The notes below the pieces were generated by a model. That model was not told the DNA's origin and made no database searches. It was given only the letters and a program-made list of their open reading frames with translations. The position numbers and the translations under genes were made by a program. From positions 1,240,001 through 1,304,000 of the forward strand of contig NZ_CP019450.1 in assembly GCF_001983995.1 (NCBI RefSeq): a stretch of 64,000 nt of DNA. Direction: 5' to 3'. The stretch is from Halioglobus japonicus. GTDB lineage: Bacteria > Pseudomonadota > Gammaproteobacteria > Pseudomonadales > Halieaceae. This document shows positions 8,483 through 17,100 of the stretch, in pieces (the first letter of the stretch is position 1; each line of letters starts with the position of its first letter).

Positions 8483-9850
8483 TTGAAAGGCCACATTCAT
8501 ATCCTGGGAATCTGCGGTACTTTTATGGGTGGTATCGCACTGCTGGCCCGGGAGCTGGGCTTCGAGGTCACTGGCTCGGATGCCAACGTCTATCCACCAA
8601 TGAGCACGCAGCTGGAAGCAGCGGGTATTACCCTGATGGAGGGTTATCACCCAGAGCATCTGCAGCCTGCGCCCGATTGCGTCGTCGTGGGCAATGCCAT
8701 GACCCGGGGTAATCCCGCAGTAGAGTACATGCTCGATCAGGGACTGGCCTATACTTCGGGGCCGCAGTGGCTGGCGGAGAACTTGTTGCAGGGCCGATGG
8801 GTGCTGGCGGCGTCGGGTACGCACGGAAAAACCAGTACCAGCAGCATGCTGGCGTGGATTCTGGAATATGCGGGCATGGCCCCGGGCTTTCTGATTGGCG
8901 GTGTCCCTGCGGATTTCGGGCTCTCGGCACGTCTCGGTGACACCGATTTTTTTGTCGTGGAAGCCGATGAGTACGACACCGCCTTTTTCGACAAGCGCTC
9001 CAAGTTTGTTCACTACCGGCCGCGCACCCTGATTATCAATAATCTTGAGTTTGATCACGCCGATATCTTCCCCAATCTGGCGGCGATTCAGCGCCAGTTT
9101 CACCATGTGGTGCGCTGCGTCCCCGCCCTGGGGCGGATTGTGCATCCGGCGCACAGTGGCGCGGTGGCCACAACACTGGATATGGGGTGCTGGACGCCGC
9201 GGGTGAGCTTTGCCGCGGGTGATGACGGCGACTGGTCTGCGCAGCTGCTGGCCGCCGACGGTTCTGCTTTCCGGGTGAGTAGCCCCCGCGCCGAGGATGT
9301 GGAGGTGCGGTGGTCTCACTGTGGCAACCACAACGTAGAAAATGCACTGGCTGCCATGGCCGCAGCTGAACATGTTGGCGTGGTGCCGCCCGTCGCCGCC
9401 CAGGCATTGGGTGAGTTTCGCGGCATTAAGCGTAGGCTCGAGCATCTGGGTACGGCCGCCGGTGTTGCGGTGTATGACGATTTCGCACATCACCCCACGG
9501 CGATTGCGACGACGCTGGCAGGCATGCGGGCGCGTCATAATGGCGGCCGGTTGTTGGCGTTGATCGAGCCGCGCTCCAATACCATGCGTATGGGTGAGCA
9601 CCGGGAACGGCTGGCGCCGAGCACGGCTGATGCCGACCGGGTCTACTGGTATCAGGGCGCGAACGTAAATTGGGACATGCAGGACGTGGTCGACGCTTGT
9701 GGCCACGCCAGTCTGAGCAGGGATATCGACGAATTGGTACAACAGGTAACAGCACAGAGCGAGCCGGGTGACAGCGTGGTGGTGATGAGCAACGGCGGGT
9801 TTGGCGGTATTCACGGCAAACTGCTGGCGGCACTGGAGGCAAAGGCATGA
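8483..9850 (+). CDS. mpl: UDP-N-acetylmuramate:L-alanyl-gamma-D-glutamyl-meso-diaminopimelate ligase
   Basis: Mpl reattaches recycled murein tripeptide to UDP-MurNAc in the cytoplasm. The 455-residue protein begins HIHILGICGTFMGGIALLAR, typical of Mpl and close to MurC. It has the Mur ligase P-loop ASGTHGKTSTSSML, the ligand region VEADEYDTAFFDKRSKF and the C-terminal YDDFAHHPTAI. The start is a TTG at 8483 preceded by AAGGAG. Its last codon overlaps the ATG of the MMPL gene, forming an operon with two further genes. Confidence 0.95.
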   Translation: MKGHIHILGICGTFMGGIALLARELGFEVTGSDANVYPPMSTQLEAAGITLMEGYHPEHLQPAPDCVVVGNAMTRGNPAVEYMLDQGLAYTSGPQWLAENLLQGRWVLAASGTHGKTSTSSMLAWILEYAGMAPGFLIGGVPADFGLSARLGDTDFFVVEADEYDTAFFDKRSKFVHYRPRTLIINNLEFDHADIFPNLAAIQRQFHHVVRCVPALGRIVHPAHSGAVATTLDMGCWTPRVSFAAGDDGDWSAQLLAADGSAFRVSSPRAEDVEVRWSHCGNHNVENALAAMAAAEHVGVVPPVAAQALGEFRGIKRRLEHLGTAAGVAVYDDFAHHPTAIATTLAGMRARHNGGRLLALIEPRSNTMRMGEHRERLAPSTADADRVYWYQGANVNWDMQDVVDACGHASLSRDIDELVQQVTAQSEPGDSVVVMSNGGFGGIHGKLLAALEAKA

Positions 9851-12465
9851 GTCTCGCGCAAACCTATAACCGGGTTGTATTGGGGCGGCCCTGGCTGTGG
9901 CTGATGCTGGTGGCTGTGCTGGTGGCGAGCGCCGCGAGCCAGATACCCAAAATCAAGCTCGATGCCTCTGCCGATTCGCTCATGTTGCAGGGTGACCCGT
10001 CGTTGGAATTGTTCCGTGAAACGGGAGCACGCTATGCATCCGAGGATTTTTTGCTCATTACCTGGCAGCCGGATGGACCGCTGCTGGCGCCGGCATCGTT
10101 GGAGCCATTGCGCGCCATGGCCGACGAGCTACGGCAGTTGCCGGGAGTGTCTTCGGTGGTCACGGTATGGGATGTCCCCCTGCTGGAAAGCCCGCCGGTG
10201 GCGTTGTCCGATATTACTTCGCCGGACCCTTTGCCCAGCCTGACGGATCCTGACATTGATATCGACCTGGTGTTGCGGGAGCTGACGACCAGTCCTATTT
10301 ACGCGGACCTGCTGGCCAGCCGCGACGGTACGCTGACGGCGGTGCAGATCAATCTGCGCCGCGACGATACCTATTTCGAATTGCTGGCGCAGCGTGACGC
10401 ACTGCGTTTCAAGGAGGCCAAAGAAGGCCTTGGCAGTGCAGAGCAAGCTGAGCTTGCCACCGTGGAGCGGGCGTTTAAGGCACATACCGCCAAGGGCCTG
10501 GAGGCCAGCGGCGCACTGGTGCAGTCGGTGCGCGGTATTGCAGCTGACTACGAGCAGTACGCGACGCTGTTTGTGGGCGGCGTGCCGATGATCGCCTCGG
10601 ACATGGTGAGTTTTGTGCGCAGCGACCTGGTCACGTTTGGCGGAGCCATTCTCGGCATTATGCTGGTGGTGCTGGCGGTGATTTTCCGCAGCCCGCGCTG
10701 GGTGGTGATTCCACTGGTCACCTGCTCTTCCACGGTGGTGGTTATGCTCGGCCTGCTGGGTGCCCTCGATTGGCGCATGACGGTGATTTCATCCAATTTT
10801 GTCGCGGTGCTGCTGACAATTACCCTGGCGATTTGTATCCACCTGATTGTCCGCTACCGCGAGCTTCACGCACTCGACCCCGAAGGGGATTTGTATGAGC
10901 GGGTGGCCAATACGGTGCGGCTGATGGCCGTCCCTTGCTTTTATACCGGTCTGACCACGGTGGTGGCGTTTGTATCGCTGGTGGTGTCCGGGATTCAGCC
11001 GGTGATTGATTTCGGCTGGATGATGACCGTGGGTATTGGTGTCGCGCTGTTGCTGGCATTTATTCTGGTGCCTTGCCTGATGCTGGTGTGGCCCCGGGGT
11101 AAGTCGCACAGTCATCACGGCAATGACCCGACGCTGACAGCCTTTTTTGCCAAGCTGACGGATCGCCACGGCGCCACGATTATCGCGGTCACGCTGGTCG
11201 TTGTGGTGGCAGTTGTGGTCGGTATTCGCAGGCTGGAGGTCGAGAACCGCTTTATCGATTACTTCCACGAGTCCACTGAGATTTATCAGGGGATGGAGCT
11301 GCTCGATTCGAAGCTTGGCGGCACCATTCCGCTGGATATTCTGATCAGTGCGCCTGATCTCGGCGCGCTGCCCGGCCTGGAACCTGTTGCCGTTGCCGAC
11401 CCGGTCCCGGTGGCCGAAGACGACCCGTTCCTCGAGGAAGAGGAATCCTTTGCAGCGCCTGAGTTGGCCGAAGACGGCCTTGACGATGAGTGGGGCGATG
11501 AATGGGGCGATGAGTTTGACGGCGGCTTTGACGACTTTGCCAGCCCCGCGGGCGACAGCGACTTCCAGCCCAGTTACTGGTTTAGCCTGCAGGGCATGCG
11601 CGAGCTCGATGCAGTGCACGCCTACGTAGATTCGCTGCCCGAAACCGGCAAGGTGTTGTCGCTATCCACTGTGTTTGCCGTGGTCAAGAATCTGCTGGGT
11701 GATGACATTGGCAGCGTTGAGCTCGCGCTCGTTCAGAAGAGCCTGCCGGATGACATCAAGGGGATGATGGTTGATCCCTACTTCTCCACCGAACACGACC
11801 AGGCTCGCTTGACTGTACGTGTCATGGAGACCAGCCCGTCGCTGCGACGCGACCAGTTCCTCAACGATGTCCAGTATCACCTCACCAACGAGATGGGATT
11901 TGCCGAGGAGCAGTTGGAGTTCACCGGTATGCTGGTGCTCTATAACAACGTGCTGCAAAGCCTGTTCCGCTCGCAGATTCTGACACTGGGCGCTGTTTTC
12001 CTCGCCATTCTGGTGATGTTCCTGGTGTTGTTCCGCTCTCTGTCGCTTGCGTTGCTGGCATTGGCCCCCAATATCCTGGCCGCCGGACTGGTGCTGGGGG
12101 TGATGGGACTAGCGGGTATTCCCCTGGATATTATGACCATTACGATTGCGGCGATTGTGGTGGGGATTGGCGTGGATAACTGCATTCACTATGTGCATCG
12201 CTACACCCGGGAATTCCCGCTCGATCGCAATTACCGGGCCACTATGCACCGCTGCCATAGCAGTATTGGGCGGGCCCTGTACTACACCACGCTGACGATC
12301 GTGATCGGCTTCAGTACGTTAACGCTGTCGAACTTCACGCCGAGTATTTACTTCGGCGTGCTTACGGTGCTGGCCATGGTGGCGGCAGTGCTGGGTGCGC
12401 TGTTACTGCTACCGCAGCTGATTATTCTCTTTAAGCCGCTGGGGCCCGAAGGAGCGCAACAATGA
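9847..12465 (+). CDS. RND superfamily (MMPL-type) exporter
   Basis: An 872-residue protein with RND half-repeat topology: helix 1 at residues 17-35, a periplasmic domain to about 245, five helices to about 420, a second lead helix near 445, a second periplasmic domain, then five C-terminal helices from about 715. It matches COG1033-type exporters, thought to move lipids or hydrophobic compounds. An unusual acidic insert of about 60 residues (512-575), including repeated DEWG units, lies in the second periplasmic domain. It overlaps mpl by four bases upstream and the LON-N gene downstream. The substrate is unknown. Confidence 0.88.
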   Translation: MSLAQTYNRVVLGRPWLWLMLVAVLVASAASQIPKIKLDASADSLMLQGDPSLELFRETGARYASEDFLLITWQPDGPLLAPASLEPLRAMADELRQLPGVSSVVTVWDVPLLESPPVALSDITSPDPLPSLTDPDIDIDLVLRELTTSPIYADLLASRDGTLTAVQINLRRDDTYFELLAQRDALRFKEAKEGLGSAEQAELATVERAFKAHTAKGLEASGALVQSVRGIAADYEQYATLFVGGVPMIASDMVSFVRSDLVTFGGAILGIMLVVLAVIFRSPRWVVIPLVTCSSTVVVMLGLLGALDWRMTVISSNFVAVLLTITLAICIHLIVRYRELHALDPEGDLYERVANTVRLMAVPCFYTGLTTVVAFVSLVVSGIQPVIDFGWMMTVGIGVALLLAFILVPCLMLVWPRGKSHSHHGNDPTLTAFFAKLTDRHGATIIAVTLVVVVAVVVGIRRLEVENRFIDYFHESTEIYQGMELLDSKLGGTIPLDILISAPDLGALPGLEPVAVADPVPVAEDDPFLEEEESFAAPELAEDGLDDEWGDEWGDEFDGGFDDFASPAGDSDFQPSYWFSLQGMRELDAVHAYVDSLPETGKVLSLSTVFAVVKNLLGDDIGSVELALVQKSLPDDIKGMMVDPYFSTEHDQARLTVRVMETSPSLRRDQFLNDVQYHLTNEMGFAEEQLEFTGMLVLYNNVLQSLFRSQILTLGAVFLAILVMFLVLFRSLSLALLALAPNILAAGLVLGVMGLAGIPLDIMTITIAAIVVGIGVDNCIHYVHRYTREFPLDRNYRATMHRCHSSIGRALYYTTLTIVIGFSTLTLSNFTPSIYFGVLTVLAMVAAVLGALLLLPQLIILFKPLGPEGAQQ

Positions 12466-13067
12466 GTGTCGCTGTCAGCATGCCCTTGTTTCCCCTTTCT
12501 GCCGTGCTGTTTCCCGGCGGCCGCATGCAGCTGCAAATCTTCGAGCAGCGTTATCTGGACCTGGTGCGAGACAGCATGAAGTCCGGTGAGCCCTTTGGCC
12601 TTGTCTGGATACGGCAGGGCTCAGAGGTCGCGCAACGAGGGCAGGCCTCGACGGCGCTGGGTGACTGGGGCTGCAGTGCGCGCATCGTCGATTGGGATCA
12701 ACTGCCCAATGGCCTGCTCGGCATTACGATCGAGGGCGAGGAGCGCTTTGATCTACATGCGACCCAGGTGCGGGAAAACGACTTGGTTGTCGGCGAAGTC
12801 ACGTTGCGGCCAGACCCGGGTCCGGCGCCGATGGATGCCCAGTGGCAATCCATGGTGGATGTCTTGCAGAGCCTGGAGGCCCACCCGCATGTGCAGAAAC
12901 TGGCCCTGTCGCCGGATTTTTGCGACGCATGGTCGGTGGGTTGGACCTTGGCACAACTTCTGCCCCTGGAAGAGCATTTGAAATACCAGATGTTGGGTTA
13001 CGATCAGGTGGAGCTGCTGATGAGCGAACTCGACCGAACTCTCAATGAGATCAGCGGAGAAGGCTGA
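12462..13067 (+). CDS. LON peptidase N-terminal domain protein
   Basis: A 201-residue stand-alone LON substrate-binding (LAN) domain protein without ATPase or protease parts. It opens with MPLFPLSAVLFPGGRMQLQI and EQRYLDLVRDSM, the family hallmark. Such free-standing proteins are common in gammaproteobacteria and their function is not established. The ATG overlaps the exporter stop (ATGA), so it is read in the mpl-exporter operon. Confidence 0.9.
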   Translation: MSVAVSMPLFPLSAVLFPGGRMQLQIFEQRYLDLVRDSMKSGEPFGLVWIRQGSEVAQRGQASTALGDWGCSARIVDWDQLPNGLLGITIEGEERFDLHATQVRENDLVVGEVTLRPDPGPAPMDAQWQSMVDVLQSLEAHPHVQKLALSPDFCDAWSVGWTLAQLLPLEEHLKYQMLGYDQVELLMSELDRTLNEISGEG

Positions 13068-13125
13068 GTTTTGAGCACTTTAGGGCAAATAATCCAGAAA
13101 AGTGCAGAAATTTTGATTCCAAGGC

Positions 13126-13144
13126 TTGCACATTTTGTGCGCAA
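13126..13144. promoter_or_regulatory. Imperfect palindrome, possible operator upstream of 13226
   Basis: TTGCACATTTTGTGCGCAA is a 19-base inverted repeat with one internal mismatch in the arms (TTGC.CA / TG.GCAA). It is directly followed by the AT-rich AATATATGTTAG, which could hold a -10. It lies 82 bases before the ATG of the gene at 13226, which itself looks like a DNA-binding protein, so autoregulation is possible. Confidence 0.4.
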
Positions 13145-13225
13145 ATATATGTTAGTAGACCCGTGGAACCGTTTGACGTATGAAAAGGGTAGGGAGAATC
13201 TGACAAAACAGACCCGCTGACAGCT

Positions 13226-13660
13226 ATGACCAGACAGAACAAAAAAACATCATCTGACAATCCGGTCACATACCATGAGTTGCACGCACCCAGCCTTGAG
13301 CCGGTGCCTGCCAAGAGCCCGCACCGTAAATACCTGGTGCTCGTGGCGCTGCACATGGTGCACTCGGATGACCCGGATTTACTGTGCGAAGCTGCTGACT
13401 GCAGCGAACGCACCCTGCACTATGTTAAAAATCGCCTGCGTGATCAGGACGGTGTGGTGTTCAACCACGACCGCAATGCCAAGCGTTATTTCGTCATCGA
13501 AACCGGGGTACTGGATTTGCCCAAGGTTGTCGAAATGATGCGCAAACTGTATCCCAATCGTTTTGCCTACATCCAGGAGCTCGGTGAGAAAACCGGCGCT
13601 GCTGATGAGCAACATCTCTGGCAACCCACCGACGGACCGGGATTCAGCGCCGCCGGTTAG
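13226..13660 (+). CDS. Hypothetical protein with a winged-helix-like segment
   Basis: A 144-residue protein that I do not recognise as a named family. Residues 30-95 read as a compact helical segment with the HTH-like stretch LLCEAADCSERTLHYVKNRL, followed by a short beta-like wing region (GVVFNHDRNAKRYFVIETG). This is consistent with a wHTH fold but not proof. The N-terminal 30 residues and the C-terminal 25 residues look disordered. It has its own upstream AT-rich region with a palindrome, and its stop overlaps the stop of the convergent cheW-like gene. Confidence 0.7.
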   Translation: MTRQNKKTSSDNPVTYHELHAPSLEPVPAKSPHRKYLVLVALHMVHSDDPDLLCEAADCSERTLHYVKNRLRDQDGVVFNHDRNAKRYFVIETGVLDLPKVVEMMRKLYPNRFAYIQELGEKTGAADEQHLWQPTDGPGFSAAG

Positions 13661-14100
13661 TGTACGGTTCCTTCTTTGTAGCCCAGCGCTTCCAGGCTGG
13701 GAATCAGGTAAGTTTCACCATTAATTGTCGCCGCCGAGGCAAAGTTGCCTCCTTCGGGTAACGCCTCGGTCTCTACCTGTTCAGCGCTGACATTCATATG
13801 CGCAGCCAGCCCGCAGAACGCCAGGGCCTGGAACGGCTGCTTCGAATCTTTGTTGGCGCGGAAGATACCCACCGTGGTGTGTTGTTCGCGAGGGGCAGCA
13901 TCAAGACCGCAAAAAGCTTCCAAAGACACGACCTCAATATCGTGGCCACGCCACTTCAACGTACCCAGATCTGCAGCATCACCCGCTTCGAATTTGACCT
14001 GCTGTACTTCCGCAAGTGTCAGCAGAGGCAGCAGGACCTGACGGCCGTCTGCCAGGGGCAGGGCGGCCAGATCCAGAGTTTCGTTTACGTATTCAGACAT
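13657..14100 (-). CDS. CheW-like protein of the pilus chemosensory cluster (ChpC-like)
   Basis: A 147-residue CheW-domain-like protein, last gene of the pil/chp cluster and 11 bases after chpA. It has a divergent CheW core (LLPLLTLAEVQQVKF, GTLKWRGHDIEVVSLEAFCG, FRANKDSKQPFQALAFCGL) that would form the double SH3-like fold coupling kinase and receptor. In Pseudomonas the equivalent place near chpA holds ChpC, a second CheW homologue. I base ChpC on position rather than on sequence identity. Confidence 0.75.
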   Translation of the reverse strand: MSEYVNETLDLAALPLADGRQVLLPLLTLAEVQQVKFEAGDAADLGTLKWRGHDIEVVSLEAFCGLDAAPREQHTTVGIFRANKDSKQPFQALAFCGLAAHMNVSAEQVETEALPEGGNFASAATINGETYLIPSLEALGYKEGTVH

Positions 14101-14111
14101 TCTCTAATTCC

Positions 14112-17100
14112 TCAGCTGACCATTGCGGCGTCTTGTTGCAGGTGGCGGTTAATCACCGCCTGCATACCTTCGGCGGTGTTGGCACCCTTGGCCAGGAAGC
14201 CGTTGGCGCCTACGCGTTCCGCTTCAGCGCGGTGCTTGTCAGCGTCTCGCGACGACACCATCACACACGGGATGTGGGCCAGGTCGGGGGCGCGACGCAG
14301 GTTGGCGATGAAGTCGAAGCCATTCATGTTCGGCATTTCCAGGTCGGTGAAGATAAAGTCCGGGATCTGGGTGGCCTGCGACAGGTAGTCGAGCGCGTCG
14401 GCACCGTCTACCGCCGTAACGACGGTGTAACCCAGGCTGGCAAGACGCTTCTCGTAAGTGCGGCGCATCATGACCGAGTCGTCCACACACAGCACCAGGG
14501 TGCTGGTTTCCTGTTCGGTGGCAGTGGAATCCGCCATGGCATCGGCGTGTTCAACCTGGAGGATGAATTCGTTCAGGTCCAGAGCAAGTACCGGCTGACC
14601 ATCGGACTTCACCGCACCGCCCGCGATGCCAGGTACGCCAGTGTACTGCACACCGAGCGTCCGAATCACCATGTCCTCCGCAGTGCTCAGACCGTCGGCG
14701 AAGAACGCCACGCGACGGCGATTGTGCTGTGCGTAGAGCACCGGCACGAAGTCGGGCATGTTCTCCAGCGTGGGTGTAGGCAGGGTGCCACGCACCGCGC
14801 CCAGGTAGCGTACCTCGTACTGCTCGCCACGGAAGGAAATACGACCGTCGGTCTCGCTGGCCACCTTGTGTACATCTTCGCGGCGGTGGAATTCGGAGCC
14901 TTTCAGTGACGTCAGCGGGATCGCAATTTCTTCTTCGCCGACCGTTGCCAGCAGCGCTTCGTTCACCATGATGCTGGCGGGAATGCGCACGTCGAACTGG
15001 GTGTAGAAGCCGGGCTTGGATTGAATGTCGATGGTGCCGCCAGCCTGGCTGATGGACTGGTAAACCGCGTCCATGCCCACACCGCGACCAGACACATCGG
15101 TGACCTGCTTGGCGGTGGTGAAACCTGAGCGGAAGATCAGGCGCAGTGCCTCTGCATCGGAAATCTTGTCGTTCTTGTTAATCAGGCCCAGGCCGACAGC
15201 TTTCTTGATCAGCGCATCCGGGTCGATACCGTTGCCGTCGTCTACCAGGCGGATAAGGAACTCAGAGCCGGAGCGGGAAATGCTCAGCTTGACGTTGCCG
15301 TGCTCCACCTTGCCCTGGCCCTGGCGCTCGTCAGGAGTGCCGATACCGTGGTCAATAGCGTTGCGCAGCATGTGTTCCAGGGCCACGCGGATCTGTTCGA
15401 AGACGCGGATATCGAGGCCGCCCTTGCCGCAGTCGAATACAAAGTCGATCTGCTTGCCCAGCTGGCGGCTGACCTGGTGTACCAGGCGGCGCAGGCCGGG
15501 GCCGAGGCGGGAGAATTCAACCAGACGCAGCTGGCGCAGCTCGGACTGATTAGTCTGCAGCAGGCGGCCAGAGCTCTGGGCTTCACGCAGAGCATCGTCC
15601 AGGTGCATGCCCAGTTCGCGGGATTCTTCCTGCAGGTCGTAGGCTGCCTCGCGCAGAATAGCGGCGAGTCCCTGCTTTTCTGTAAGGCGGTCCATCTCCA
15701 GCGGGTCGAACTGTTCGCTTTCTGTGAGCTCGGTTTTCGCCTGGATCTCGGTGTCCAGCTGCAGCGACAGCTGGTCTACCAGTGCCAGTACGCGGCGTGA
15801 CAGATTCTGCACTTCGCTGCGGTCGGCACCCGCGGCGTCCAGCGCCTGGCGGGTCCGCACGTTGCTCATGCTGATCTCCAGACCCATATCCAGCAGCTTG
15901 TCGATGCGCGGGGTATCGACGCGTAGTGTGTCGGCACGGCGCTCCTCGCTGTCGCCGCGATCCGCGGCCTGTTCGATAGCCGCTTGCTCCAGCTCTTCTT
16001 CGCTGGCATCGCCGCTGGCCAGACTGGGATTCCAATCGGTCTTGTTGACGCGAACAAAGCGCGTCGCATCGTGGAATTCGCTGGCCAGGTTCTCAATAGT
16101 GGCGCGGGATTCCTTGGAGTTGATATCGCCTTTGAACTCCAGATCGCCGAGTTGGGTCTCAAAATCGTGGACCATGCTGCCCATGGTGGTCAGGCCAATG
16201 GAGTTGGCCGCGCCCTTCACGGTGTGCAGGGTGTTCTTGAGGTCACGCAGGGCGTCGGGTTCACCGGCGGCCAGGGCCGTCAGGGCTGAATCGATGGACT
16301 CGGTGTACTCGTCCAGGGTTTCGATAAAGAGGTCGAGCAGTTCGGTGTCGATCTCTTCCTCTTCCACGGATTGTTCGATGGCCTGCTTGCGCAGCACCAC
16401 CACATTATCGGGCGCTTGCTGGACGGGCGCTGCGGGCGCCACATCCTCTTCTTCGGGTGCCACCAGCTCCAGCAGCTTGCAGAGCAGGGCAAGCGCCGCA
16501 TTGTGGACGGGGATCAGCGCTTCAGTGTCGTTGATCTGGTCGAGGTAGCCGTACAGGCTGTCGCTGGCTGCCGCTGACAACTCGATGCGGCTCTGACCGT
16601 CGGCAGACTCTACCAGCCCGTACACGGCGCCACTGGCGATGTGCTCGAGGCGGGGCAGGCCAAACAGGTAGGCCACGTTGTCGGTGCTCAGGGTTAGGTC
16701 GGCCGCGTCGCGCAGTTCGATCAGCGCGGGCACTGCAGCTTCTGCCAGCTGTTGCGACTGCTCGATAACCGCACGATTCTCGTTCGCCTCGGCCACTTCC
16801 AGCAGCGTGCCAATGGCCGCCAGCAGTTGCGGAGCCGGCGCGCTTGCCCACTGCTCGGGGGCGTAGGGCAGGGCCACTTCTTCCACGACAACCTCTTCGG
16901 CGGGTTGCTCGATTGCGGCCGCCTCGGCGGGTTGTTCCTCGGCAACTGCTGTGCCTGTGGCGGGCAGTTCAACCGTGAACTCGTCGGTAAATGACTTGTC
17001 GGAGATAGCCGCGGCAATCGCATGCGGAATCGCAAAGTCTTCTTCCTGCAGCGGAATGCGTTGTGCAATCAGCTCAGAGTAGGTGTTGAGCTTGGCGGCG

